From Actinomycetota bacterium (lineage in GTDB: Bacteria > Actinomycetota > Acidimicrobiia > Acidimicrobiales > Poriferisodaliceae): a DNA stretch of 12,276 nt. Of this stretch, positions 1 through 7,253 are shown piece after piece. The notes beneath the pieces are model-generated. The model was not told where the DNA came from. It searched no databases and saw only the letters and a program-made list of their open reading frames with translations. The position numbers and the translations under genes are program-made. Numbering within the stretch: position 1 is the first letter of the stretch; each line of letters opens with the position of its first letter. The stretch lies in contig PCCJ01000060.1 in the NCBI GenBank assembly GCA_002731665.1, positions 1 through 12,276 on the forward strand, in the 5' to 3' direction.

Positions 1-2
1 TG

Positions 3-686
3 GCAACTTTTGGGTGGACAGCTGGAGAGTTAGTGCGAAGAAGCTCTGGTCAGTCACTCGGTTCATTTTTTCGAAGTGAAGTGGCTGAGCCGGCGAATGC
101 GGATTTTTGGATTGGTTTACCAAAAAGTGAACATCACCGTGTCTCAAACCTCATTCGATACAAGCCAGTTCGTGGAGAAAAATTTAGTTCCTACACGGAA
201 GCGTTTTTAGCTGATAAAGAATCTATGCAAGCTAAGGCATGGTATCACCGAGGTGGAGCTGAATCTAATGATCCCGCTAGCTGGGAAGCGGAATTAGGTG
301 GTGGCGGCGGGATCGGAAACGCGAGGGGTCTAGCGCGTGTCTATAATGCTCCGGCTCTTGGAGAGTTTGTAGGTTCTGTCCAAGCCGCTCGAATGTCGCG
401 AGTGTCTGTAGCGACTGAGTCTGATGCGATGTTGTTGCTCCCGACATCCTTTTCGGAAGGCTTTATGAAACGAATGGACAACACTGGGAACCAACTCGGT
501 GACCATGATTCTGTGCTTATTGGCGACCGTGCCTTCGGGCACGTTGGAATGGGTGGCTCAATAGGCTTCGCAGACCCAGATATTGGACTAGCGATGGGAT
601 ACGCCATGAACCGATTAGGGAAAAGTATCTTTTTGGATAGCCGAGGTCAATCGTTAGTTAACGCAGCTTATTCTTGTTGCCAGTAG
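3..686 (+). CDS. Serine hydrolase, class C beta-lactamase/EstB-like (5' truncated)
   Basis: This is the C-terminal 227 residues of a penicillin-binding-protein-like serine hydrolase (beta-lactamase/esterase EstB family). The frame is open to the window edge. The residues before the internal GTG at 33 (ATFGWTAGEL) continue the family pattern, so that GTG is not the true start. Visible hallmarks are the stretch after the family's Tyr motif (TFGW..GELVRR, then FWIGLP) and the C-terminal HxG-type motif FGHVGMGGSIGFADP, with its His at bases 540-542. The SxxK nucleophile motif and the catalytic Tyr must lie upstream of the window. Members hydrolyse esters or amides, and their substrates are rarely known. 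The gene ends at a TAG seven bases before the convergent CoA-transferase stop. The family assignment is good, but the substrate cannot be inferred. Confidence 0.88.
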   Translation, partial: ATFGWTAGELVRRSSGQSLGSFFRSEVAEPANADFWIGLPKSEHHRVSNLIRYKPVRGEKFSSYTEAFLADKESMQAKAWYHRGGAESNDPASWEAELGGGGGIGNARGLARVYNAPALGEFVGSVQAARMSRVSVATESDAMLLLPTSFSEGFMKRMDNTGNQLGDHDSVLIGDRAFGHVGMGGSIGFADPDIGLAMGYAMNRLGKSIFLDSRGQSLVNAAYSCCQ

Positions 687-692
687 CGCTCG

Positions 693-1934
693 TTAAGGGG
701 TCTTGAAACGGTTTTGAAGTGACCCGAGTTCTGCTATCACTTCATCGGTGTGTTCACCAAGTTTCGGCGCTCGCCGATGAACTCCTGTAGGCGTTTCTGT
801 CATTTTTATTGGAGATGCTACTTGAACTATTGGTCGACCGCTGGGTTGATCGACTGCTACGAGCATTCCCCTAGACTTAACGTGCTCATCACCAAATAGG
901 TCCCCAGGTAGATTCACGGGGCCACAAGGAACTTTGCCGCCTATACGTTCCATAATCTCTTTGGTGCTGAGACTTTTTGTCCACTCGGTTAATGCGGCAT
1001 CAATGGGTTCTCGATTAAGTACTCTTGCACGAATAGTTGCTTTGTCCTCGGCACGTTGCCATTCCGGATGTCCCATGGCGACTGCTAATTCCCTCCAGTG
1101 TTTATCTGTAGGCGCTGCGATGGCTATTGATCCATCTTGGGTTTCGAATACATCAAATGGGACTGCGAAGTCGCTACTGTTACCACTTGGAGGCGTATCA
1201 GGTCGACCTAAATAGGAGTATCGCATTACGCCCATTTCTGCGAGAGCCATAATTGAATCGACCATTGCGACGTCAACAAATTGCCCCTGACCTGTCCGTT
1301 CTGCGTGAAATAATGCTGCTAAAACTCCCATTGCGCCGATTGTTCCTGGATAGATATCGCCTACAAATGGTCCTACTTGTATGCGGTTGTCCGGGCCATT
1401 ACCATTTTGGGCCACCAGGCCTCCCATGGACTGAGCGATGACGTCATAAGCAGGCCAGTCTGAATATGGGCTTTGTCCGGTGCGCGGATCGCCAAAACCG
1501 CGTATGGCTCCATACACAAGACGAGGATTTCTCGTATGAAGTACTTCCCAACCTAGGCCCAAACCATCCATGACTCCGGCACGCATGTTTTCTACGACTG
1601 CATCAGCAGAGTCAACTAACTCAAGAAAAATTTCTTTGTCAGAGGGCAAAGTGAAATCAAGGACTATTCCACGTTTATTGCGGTTATATACGGAGAAAGA
1701 ACCGCCGTATGCACGTTCTTCGTCCTCGCGTGTGTACGGTGCCATTGGCCTTTGCAGATCTCCGCGAGGTGCCTCAATTTTTATTACATCAGCTCCAAGA
1801 TCCGCGAGCATCATAGTTGACCAGGGACCAGCGATAGCCTGGGTGCAGTCAAGTATTCGGATTCCTGTTAGCGGCCCAGTTGGAGCATCGATCATTTGGA
1901 TAGCGTGTTCGTGGGCTGTCAGATGATCTTCCAT
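693..1934 (-). CDS. CaiB/BaiF family III CoA-transferase
   Basis: A 413-residue protein of the usual length for family III CoA-transferases, which move CoA between acyl groups through an Asp-linked mixed anhydride (formyl-CoA transferase, carnitine CoA-transferase and relatives). The N-terminal signature runs PLTGIRILDCTQAIAGPWSTMMLADLGADVIKIE at about residues 21-54, written here only as a description of the family pattern (G-I-R-I-L-D, then G-P, then L-A-D-L-G-A-D-V-I-K-I-E). YNRNKRGI..D follows at 83-93. The predicted catalytic Asp is D164 in AYDVIAQSMGG. The ATG at 1934 is chosen because an AGGAA ribosome-binding site precedes it; the alternative Met14 has none. It is convergent with the serine hydrolase and divergent from the AAA+ ATPase. 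The acyl donor and acceptor cannot be read from sequence. Confidence 0.93.
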   Translation of the reverse strand: MEDHLTAHEHAIQMIDAPTGPLTGIRILDCTQAIAGPWSTMMLADLGADVIKIEAPRGDLQRPMAPYTREDEERAYGGSFSVYNRNKRGIVLDFTLPSDKEIFLELVDSADAVVENMRAGVMDGLGLGWEVLHTRNPRLVYGAIRGFGDPRTGQSPYSDWPAYDVIAQSMGGLVAQNGNGPDNRIQVGPFVGDIYPGTIGAMGVLAALFHAERTGQGQFVDVAMVDSIMALAEMGVMRYSYLGRPDTPPSGNSSDFAVPFDVFETQDGSIAIAAPTDKHWRELAVAMGHPEWQRAEDKATIRARVLNREPIDAALTEWTKSLSTKEIMERIGGKVPCGPVNLPGDLFGDEHVKSRGMLVAVDQPSGRPIVQVASPIKMTETPTGVHRRAPKLGEHTDEVIAELGSLQNRFKTP

Positions 1935-2043
1935 CGTGTTCCTGTCTAATCAGTTGGTGTGCGTAGCTTTAGTGCCTCTATCTGCACGTTATCGGCCAGT
2001 CGGAGAAACAATAGAACGAAATGATAGGTGGATTTATGTTTCA
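1935..2043. other. Divergent intergenic region, CoA-transferase / MoxR ATPase
   Basis: About 109 bases lie between the CoA-transferase start and the preferred ATPase ATG at 2044, so promoters for both directions should be here. The ATPase frame is open back to a GTG at 1936, but those extra residues do not resemble the family N-terminus. AGGTGG at 2026-2031, 12 bases before ATG 2044, is a slightly distant ribosome-binding site. No -35/-10 pair with good spacing was convincing on either strand. Confidence 0.4.
1939..1943 (-). promoter_or_regulatory. Ribosome-binding site of the CoA-transferase
   Basis: The minus strand reads AGGAACACG directly before the ATG at 1934, giving AGGA five bases from the start. 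This supports the longer N-terminus over internal Met14. Confidence 0.6.
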
Positions 2044-3156
2044 ATGAAGCAGAATGGCTCCATGACACCGCCAACAAACGTTTCTCTTGAAGCATTGTCA
2101 CTTGCTATTGCGGCAGGAGTTCCGGCAGTCTTGTGGGGCTCCCCTGGAACTGGTAAGAGTTCTGCAGTGATGGCTTTAGCGGAATCTGCGAGTCTTTCAT
2201 GTGAAGTGGTAATAGCAAGTATCCGTGAACCGAGTGATTTTTCTGGCCTGCCAATAATTGTAGATGGGGGCGTTCGTTTTGCTCCACCGCAGTGGGCGAA
2301 GAATTTAGCTGACCAGGGCAGCGGTGTCTTATTTCTTGACGAAATATCTACTGCACCGCCTGCAGTACAAGCAGCTTTGCTGCGTGTGGTTTTAGAAAGA
2401 GTAGTTGGGGATTTAGCGCTGCCATCGGACATAGCAATCGTTGCAGCGGCGAATCCTCCTGATCAGGCAGCTGATGGGTGGGACCTCTCAGCGCCGTTAG
2501 CTAACCGATTTTGCCACTTAGATTGGGGTGTTAACGCTCAGGCTGTGGCAGCTGGATTGGTTGCTGGTTTTCCTAAACCAGTTCTTCCTGTGTTACCAGT
2601 TAGCTGGGATAAGCAAGTCCCATTAGCGGCAGGCTTGGTAAGTGGATTTCTAGGTACTCGCCCATCGTTAGTATCTGCGCCTCCGTCTGACCGCTCAAGT
2701 GCGGGGCGAGCCTGGCCAAGTCCACGAACATGGGAAATGACCATTCGGCTGTTGGCTGCGGCACAAGCGATTCAGGCTGATGTTTCGGTGATTCGAAGTC
2801 TTGTACTCGGAGCAGTCGGAAATGGGGCTGGGCTCGAATTTTTGGCCTGGTTAGAATCATTAGATTTACCTGATCCTGAGGCGGCTCTAGCTAATCCGGC
2901 TGCTGTGCTGTTTCCAAAACGTGGAGATCGTTTGTATGCGGCGCTTTCAGGAGTGGTTGCTGCAGTGGTTGCGAACTTAACTGCTGATCGTTGGGTGGCG
3001 GCATGGAAGGTCATAGCGCTCGCTACTGAAGACGCCCCAGACATTGGTGCGATGTCCGCCCGTGTCCTCGCTCAAATTCGCCCAGAGGGGTTGAGTGCTC
3101 CGGCTGAAGCAGCTGCTTTTGTTCCGGTTATGCGTGATGCTGGCATGTTGTCATGA
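2044..3156 (+). CDS. MoxR-type AAA+ ATPase
   Basis: A 370-residue AAA+ ATPase of the MoxR/AAA_5 group. Counting from ATG 2044, the motifs are Walker A GSPGTGKS (32-39), Walker B VLFLDE (95-100), sensor 1 Asn137 in AAANPP, a probable arginine finger R155 in LANRF, and a probable sensor 2 Arg228 in PSPRTWE. The conserved IREPSDFSGLP stretch between Walker A and B is typical of actinobacterial members. MoxR ATPases form hexamers that remodel client proteins or help insert metals or cofactors with a VWA-domain partner. Such a partner is encoded next, overlapping by four bases (ATGA), which implies translational coupling. An open frame extends to GTG 1936. ATG 2044 is preferred because a MoxR domain begins shortly after it; ATG 2062 is also possible. 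The client is unknown. Confidence 0.92.
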   Translation: MKQNGSMTPPTNVSLEALSLAIAAGVPAVLWGSPGTGKSSAVMALAESASLSCEVVIASIREPSDFSGLPIIVDGGVRFAPPQWAKNLADQGSGVLFLDEISTAPPAVQAALLRVVLERVVGDLALPSDIAIVAAANPPDQAADGWDLSAPLANRFCHLDWGVNAQAVAAGLVAGFPKPVLPVLPVSWDKQVPLAAGLVSGFLGTRPSLVSAPPSDRSSAGRAWPSPRTWEMTIRLLAAAQAIQADVSVIRSLVLGAVGNGAGLEFLAWLESLDLPDPEAALANPAAVLFPKRGDRLYAALSGVVAAVVANLTADRWVAAWKVIALATEDAPDIGAMSARVLAQIRPEGLSAPAEAAAFVPVMRDAGMLS

Positions 3157-4340
3157 CAACTGATCGAACTCGGCTGATTTCTGCAGCGAGACTTTGGGCA
3201 GCTCATAATTATCCGTATTTAGCCTCGGCGTTATTCGCTCTTCATATTTTGCCAGGAGAGCCCGGGCTCGAAATGTCCGTCGATACGAATTGGCGAGTTT
3301 ATGTCGACTCAAATTCTTTAGCCGAGGTTCCCACGGACCGAGTGGGCTTCCAATTAGTTCACTTAACCGGGCATCTTTTGCGTGACCATGCTCAGCGTGC
3401 GACTCACATAGGAGTGTCTGAGGATGATGTTTCACATTGGGTCGCTGCCGCTGATGCAGAAATTAATGATGATCTGAGAGACATGTTGACGCTCCCTCCT
3501 GATGCAGTAACTCCAGATGATTTGAAATGTCCTGATGGTAAATTTGCTGAGGAGTATTACGAGTACGGGTCTGCGAGTAATCAAAAATTTCGCGATTGTG
3601 GAACAGGTGCGCATGGTCACGAAAGATTTTGGAATCAGGAACCTCCAAGTGATGCGAATAAAGATGACGGTGTCAATGTCAGAGAAGCTGAAATTTTAAG
3701 AAGGCAAGTCGCTTCAGAAATTGTCGAACATCACCGCCAAGTCGGCGAGATACCTGAGGGGTTACTGAGGTGGGCGGCCATGACTCTTGACCACAAAGTT
3801 GACTGGAGGAAAGAGTTAGGTTCGGTGCTTCGACGTGGCTTGTCCGAAAGCATGGGTGCAGTTGACTACTCGACTAGCCGCATATCGAGGCGCGTATCTA
3901 TTTCCCCAGAAATAGTTTTACCCAGTTTGCGCAGACGGGTACCGAGCATCGCCTTAGTGCTAGATACAAGTGCCTCTATGACGGAACGAATGCTTGGTCT
4001 AGCAGTGACGGAAATTAAGGGACTCCTTGTTGCCGTTGGCATTCAAAACGATGCTATTCGGGTTATAAGTTGTGATGCTGCGGCAGGGGAAGCTCAGACG
4101 GTAAGAAACGTAAATGATCTGTTCCTAAAGGGTGGAGGAGGAACTGATCTTAGAATCGGAATCGAGAACGCTACGAAACTAATACCGCGACCTGAACTTA
4201 TAATTGTTGTCACCGATGGTGGGACTCCTTGGCCTGAAGAAAGAGTCCAAGGGGTTGAGATGTTTGCGCTTCTGATAGGGGATAACCCCCCTCAGCCGCC
4301 GAATTGGATTCATTGTGTTAGCGCAAAGGTTGAGAGTTGA
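3153..4340 (+). CDS. DUF2201-type VWA protein with altered zincin motif
   Basis: A 395-residue protein with two parts. Residues 1 to about 260 match the putative metallopeptidase domain of the DUF2201 family: a helix LVHLTGHLLRDHAQR at about 69-82, then WVAAADAEINDDL at 97-108, and a later VDWRKEL (216-222) before the second domain. Residues about 264-395 form a VWA-like domain with a complete MIDAS: DTSAS (271-275), Thr331 in GGGGTD and Asp355 in VTDG. In family members with a classical zincin site one expects HExxH; here H70 and H74 are present but the Glu position is Leu71, so peptidase activity is doubtful. The gene is fused by ATGA overlap to the MoxR ATPase, and the two products probably form a MoxR-VWA complex in the cytoplasm. 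No signal peptide is visible. Confidence 0.88.
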   Translation: MTTDRTRLISAARLWAAHNYPYLASALFALHILPGEPGLEMSVDTNWRVYVDSNSLAEVPTDRVGFQLVHLTGHLLRDHAQRATHIGVSEDDVSHWVAAADAEINDDLRDMLTLPPDAVTPDDLKCPDGKFAEEYYEYGSASNQKFRDCGTGAHGHERFWNQEPPSDANKDDGVNVREAEILRRQVASEIVEHHRQVGEIPEGLLRWAAMTLDHKVDWRKELGSVLRRGLSESMGAVDYSTSRISRRVSISPEIVLPSLRRRVPSIALVLDTSASMTERMLGLAVTEIKGLLVAVGIQNDAIRVISCDAAAGEAQTVRNVNDLFLKGGGGTDLRIGIENATKLIPRPELIIVVTDGGTPWPEERVQGVEMFALLIGDNPPQPPNWIHCVSAKVES

Positions 4341-4398
4341 GACTGTTGCAGCTACGAGTGTTCTATTCTTTTGATTAAGACTATGTCGGGAGCGTTAT
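4341..4398 (+). other. Short spacer between VWA gene and sulfurtransferase
   Basis: The 58 bases contain no hairpin followed by a T-run and no RNA gene. The GGAG ribosome-binding site of the sulfurtransferase is at 4389-4392, six bases before its ATG. Read-through from the upstream pair is possible. Confidence 0.4.
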
Positions 4399-5244
4399 AT
4401 GGAGTCTTTAGTAAGCACAAGTTGGCTTGAAGAAAATATAGATGACACAGATCTTAAAATTTTGGAGTGCACAGTGTCTCTAAAGCCAGGAGGTAGAGGA
4501 TTCGTAGCTGAACCGATGTTCGACGATTGGTATCAAAACCATATTCCTAACTCTCAGTATGTGGATTTGACTAATGATCTAAGTGATCCGACTAGTCCTC
4601 TTAGATTCACAATGCCTAGCGAAAATCAATTCGCTGAGGCCATGGAAGCGTTAGGTATATCCGGTGACTCGCGCGTGGTTCTGTATGACCGCCGAATGAC
4701 TATGTGGGCGACACGTGTCTGGTGGATGCTTAAATTTTTTGGTTTTGACCAATGTGCTGTTCTCGATGGTGGCTGGAAAACCTGGATTAGCGAAGATAGA
4801 GAAATAAGTCACGGGAACGAGAAGCTGCATGCACCGGGCAAATTTGATTGCGCGCTTAGGCCAGAAATGATTGTTTCGACGAAAGAGGTCGAAGCTTCGA
4901 TGACCGGCGCTGCTTGCCTTGTTAATGCTTTGTCGCCAGAAAATCATGATGGCACAGATAATAGCTATGGAACAGCGGGACATATCCCTGGGGCATCAAA
5001 CGTTTATGCGGTGAAACTAGTTGACTCGCATTCACATAAATTTCTTCCGATTGCTGAATTACAACAGATTTTTTCTTCTATTACAGAAACCAAGAAACCA
5101 ATAATTACATACTGCGGTGGAGGTATAGCTGCTACTAGCGACGCTTTCGTGCTCACTGCATTACTTGGTCATGACGATGTTGCGGTTTATGATGGTTCCC
5201 TTTCCGAGTGGGTGTTGGACCCAGCTCGCCCTATGGAAGTTTGA
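4399..5244 (+). CDS. Two-domain rhodanese sulfurtransferase (TST/MST type)
   Basis: A 281-residue tandem rhodanese protein, the usual length for thiosulfate or 3-mercaptopyruvate sulfurtransferases. The N-terminal non-catalytic domain carries HIPNSQYVDL (48-57), VLYDRR (94-99) and the LDGGW.TW block (122-129). The C-terminal catalytic domain carries GHIPGASNV (194-202) and the persulfide-forming Cys239 in TYCGGGIAA. The enzyme moves sulfane sulfur from a donor to a thiophilic acceptor. The loop CGGGIA resembles neither a textbook rhodanese CRKGVT nor a strict MST CGSGVT loop, so the donor is uncertain. The start at ATG 4399 has a GGAG ribosome-binding site at good spacing. It sits 58 bases after the VWA gene and four bases before the HAD gene, so it is probably co-transcribed with the latter. 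Confidence 0.93.
   Translation: MESLVSTSWLEENIDDTDLKILECTVSLKPGGRGFVAEPMFDDWYQNHIPNSQYVDLTNDLSDPTSPLRFTMPSENQFAEAMEALGISGDSRVVLYDRRMTMWATRVWWMLKFFGFDQCAVLDGGWKTWISEDREISHGNEKLHAPGKFDCALRPEMIVSTKEVEASMTGAACLVNALSPENHDGTDNSYGTAGHIPGASNVYAVKLVDSHSHKFLPIAELQQIFSSITETKKPIITYCGGGIAATSDAFVLTALLGHDDVAVYDGSLSEWVLDPARPMEV
5235..5239 (+). promoter_or_regulatory. Ribosome-binding site deciding the HAD TTG start
   Basis: GGAAG lies inside the last codons of the sulfurtransferase, nine bases before TTG 5249. No ATG or GTG in the HAD frame lies between here and the catalytic motif, so this site supports the TTG start. Confidence 0.5.
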
Positions 5245-5248
5245 GATT

Positions 5249-5902
5249 TTGAGTATTTCTGTTGCCGACTCTCTGATAGATGCCATAATTTTTGACTGGG
5301 GTGGGGTGATCACTATTCCACCGGGCCCAGTAGTGACGCGGCTCTATAACGAATCGGGAGTGAACCAAAATGCTCTGAAAAGTCGACAGGCGAAATATGA
5401 TGCAAAAGATCCCAACTCACGGTTTGCACGGTTGGAACGTGGAGAGCTAGCTCTAGAGAACTACCTAGCATGGTCTCGCGACGATTTGGAAGGAGCAGAA
5501 TCGATTTGGGATCCCGAAAGCCCGCACTTTCTCTTTCCTCACTTATCGGTAGTGCCAGAAGTGATTAGCGCCATAGAAGATCTTCGCAACCGCGGATTTG
5601 CTACAGGGCTATTGAGTAACAATATCGCTGAAGCTTGGCCTTATGTTCTAAGTAATTTAGATGTCAACGAGTTGTTCGATGTTTCTGTTAATTCTGCATT
5701 CGTAGGAATGCGTAAACCTGAAAAACGTATTTTCACTCACATACTAAATGAGCTAGAACTACCTCCAGAACGAACGTTGTTTTTAGATGATGTAGCAGTC
5801 AACATCGATGCTGCCAAGAGTGTAGGAATGAAAACTCTTAAAGTTGTGAACCCAGTGCAGTCCCTTGCGGCGATGGAAACAATTCTGATGCAGGGCATAT
5901 AA
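5249..5902 (+). CDS. HAD-superfamily hydrolase (IA type, FDxGGV)
   Basis: A 217-residue HAD-like hydrolase, starting at TTG 5249. The frame is open further upstream to ATG 5165, but that extension lies inside the sulfurtransferase gene and has no HAD character. Motif I is IIFDWGGVI with nucleophile Asp16; the usual second Asp at +2 is Gly18, as in the FDxGGV subgroup related to the phosphatase domains of soluble epoxide hydrolase and ACAD10. Motif II is GLLSNN (Ser123), motif III is Lys156 in MRKPEKRIF, and motif IV is LFLDD (Asp180, Asp181). The cap lies between about residues 22 and 100. The protein is probably a cytoplasmic small-molecule phosphatase or a non-phosphatase relative, with unknown substrate. 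Four bases separate it from the sulfurtransferase stop, so the pair is coupled. It converges on the crotonase gene. Confidence 0.88.
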   Translation: MSISVADSLIDAIIFDWGGVITIPPGPVVTRLYNESGVNQNALKSRQAKYDAKDPNSRFARLERGELALENYLAWSRDDLEGAESIWDPESPHFLFPHLSVVPEVISAIEDLRNRGFATGLLSNNIAEAWPYVLSNLDVNELFDVSVNSAFVGMRKPEKRIFTHILNELELPPERTLFLDDVAVNIDAAKSVGMKTLKVVNPVQSLAAMETILMQGI

Positions 5903-5919
5903 AGTGTTTCAAGATCTAG

Positions 5920-6717
5920 CTACGCGAAGTCTGGCCGCCGTTTCTCAGTGATCGCGGCGTGCCCCTCTTGAACATCGGGTCCCGTGAACCCGAGCATTTC
6001 TAAAGCAACCGAAGTATCGAATATCGGTCCTGCTGCTCGTAGCCAATTGTTCAGACTGTATTTTGTCCACCGGATAGCTGACTGACTACCAGTTGCTAGT
6101 TTGTTTGCTACTTTGTAGGCCTCTGCGAGAACAGCTTCGTCTTCAACGCAGACGCTTGCTAGCCCCATTGCTTCAGCCTGCTCACCTGTCATTGAATCGC
6201 AGGTAAGTAAGTAGTACTTCGCTTTTGCCATGCCACAAAGGAGGGGCCAAATAATAGCTGCATGGTCTCCTGCTGCAACACCGAGTTTTGTGTGCCCATC
6301 TAAGATTCTGGCATTTTTGCCGATTACCGATATGTCGGCCATGAATGCTACAGCAAGCCCCGCTCCAACTGCCACTCCTTCGATTGCAGAAATTATCACT
6401 TTCGAGCAATTAATCATGTTGTATACGATGTCTTTTGCTTCTCGAAGAGATCCAGCTCGGTAATCAAAGTCCGCCATAATTTTTTCGATCATTGCCATGT
6501 CGCCGCCGGCGGAGAATGTGCCGTTTGCTCCATGGACAACTGCGACTCTGGTATCTGGATCCTCATCCACTGCTTTCCAAACGTTCGCAAGCGCTTTGTG
6601 CTTGCCCTCGTCGACAGCATTCATTTTTCCAGGTGTGTCGATACAAATATCGAGGATGCCGTTTTCGTTTGGCCCAGTGATGGTAAGAGCAGAAAATTTT
6701 TCGTAGCGGTCAGTCAT
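5920..6717 (-). CDS. Crotonase-fold protein (enoyl-CoA hydratase/isomerase family)
   Basis: A 265-residue crotonase-superfamily protein of normal length. Oxyanion-hole segments are visible at [10 protein letters not shown] (68-77) and [11 protein letters not shown] (114-124). The middle block [19 protein letters not shown] (about 140-158) is followed by [11 protein letters not shown] (162-172) and a C-terminal helical tail. Aligning by hand to the classical enoyl-CoA hydratase, the first catalytic Glu position is Ala122 and the second is His142, so ordinary hydration of trans-2-enoyl-CoA is doubtful. Acyl-CoA binding with a stabilised enolate remains likely. The start is ATG 6717; no good ribosome-binding site precedes it. 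It lies 53 bases downstream of the HIT gene on the same strand and 17 bases from the convergent HAD stop. No terminator hairpin was found between them. Confidence 0.9.
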   Translation of the reverse strand: MTDRYEKFSALTITGPNENGILDICIDTPGKMNAVDEGKHKALANVWKAVDEDPDTRVAVVHGANGTFSAGGDMAMIEKIMADFDYRAGSLREAKDIVYNMINCSKVIISAIEGVAVGAGLAVAFMADISVIGKNARILDGHTKLGVAAGDHAAIIWPLLCGMAKAKYYLLTCDSMTGEQAEAMGLASVCVEDEAVLAEAYKVANKLATGSQSAIRWTKYSLNNWLRAAGPIFDTSVALEMLGFTGPDVQEGHAAITEKRRPDFA

Positions 6718-6770
6718 AATGCCGAAGATAGTACGCGAGCGGAAGATTTACTGTCGCTTGTTCGAGAAAG

Positions 6771-7208
6771 CTAGCCGTTAGAACCTAGTTGTGTGATGTC
6801 TCGTTCCCCGCGAATAACTTCGGCAACTTGTTTTATCTCTTGGGGATTACCGTAGCTGCGTTCCCAAGGATGCAGGAGGCGATCTCGTCCATATCTTGGA
6901 ATAATGTGGAAGTGCAGGTGAAATTGAGTTTGGTCAGCGTGAGCGCCATTGTTGTTAACTAAATTTATGCCTAGCGGTTCAAGTTTTGCTGTGATTAGTT
7001 TTGCAACGTCTCTGCAAGCTCGCATAATCTTGTCTGCTAGCTCATCTGGTAGCTCAAAGATATCTTGTACATGAGTTTTAGGAATAACTAAGCAGTGACC
7101 AGGCGTCATGGGCAAAATGTCCATAAACCCAAAGACGTCTTCATTTTCGAAAATTTTATTTGATTCTGATTGGCCGGAGGCGATTCGACAGAAGAGACAT
7201 CCGTTCAC
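6771..7208 (-). CDS. HIT family nucleotide hydrolase/transferase
   Basis: A 145-residue histidine-triad protein. The signature HLHFHIIP occupies residues 97-104, with H97, H99 and the nucleophilic H101. The N-terminal CLFC (C4, C7) is the usual zinc-binding pair of bacterial HIT proteins. PMTPGHCLVIPKTH (33-46) forms the nucleotide-binding region. Members cleave phosphoramidates, dinucleoside polyphosphates or aminoacyl adenylates in the cytoplasm. The start is GTG 7208, since the CxxC is only three residues in and no other start fits. No Shine-Dalgarno sequence precedes it. It lies 45 bases downstream of coaA and 53 upstream of the crotonase gene on the same strand, so co-transcription is plausible. 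Specific substrate not determinable. Confidence 0.93.
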   Translation of the reverse strand: MNGCLFCRIASGQSESNKIFENEDVFGFMDILPMTPGHCLVIPKTHVQDIFELPDELADKIMRACRDVAKLITAKLEPLGINLVNNNGAHADQTQFHLHFHIIPRYGRDRLLHPWERSYGNPQEIKQVAEVIRGERDITQLGSNG

Positions 7209-7253
7209 GTAGCCAAAGGCTAGTTCGGTCTTAGCGGATTTATCTTGCTTTTA

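Noticed and set aside
33..35. GTG 33 as start of the serine hydrolase
   Set aside because: The frame is open to the window edge and upstream residues match the family, so the gene is truncated rather than starting here.
1936..2043. N-terminal extension of the MoxR ATPase from GTG 1936
   Set aside because: The 36 added residues do not resemble the family, and the region is needed for divergent promoters.
5165..5248. N-terminal extension of the HAD protein from ATG 5165
   Set aside because: It lies wholly inside the sulfurtransferase gene in another frame and has no HAD-like character; TTG 5249 with GGAAG upstream fits motif I position.
5294..5305. HAD motif I with Gly in place of the second Asp as a sign of inactivity
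   Set aside because: FDxGGV is a common subgroup signature in HAD IA-type proteins, so it is not evidence of decay in itself.
5885..5922. Bidirectional terminator between the convergent HAD and crotonase genes
   Set aside because: Only 17 bases separate the stops and no stable stem with a T-run is visible.
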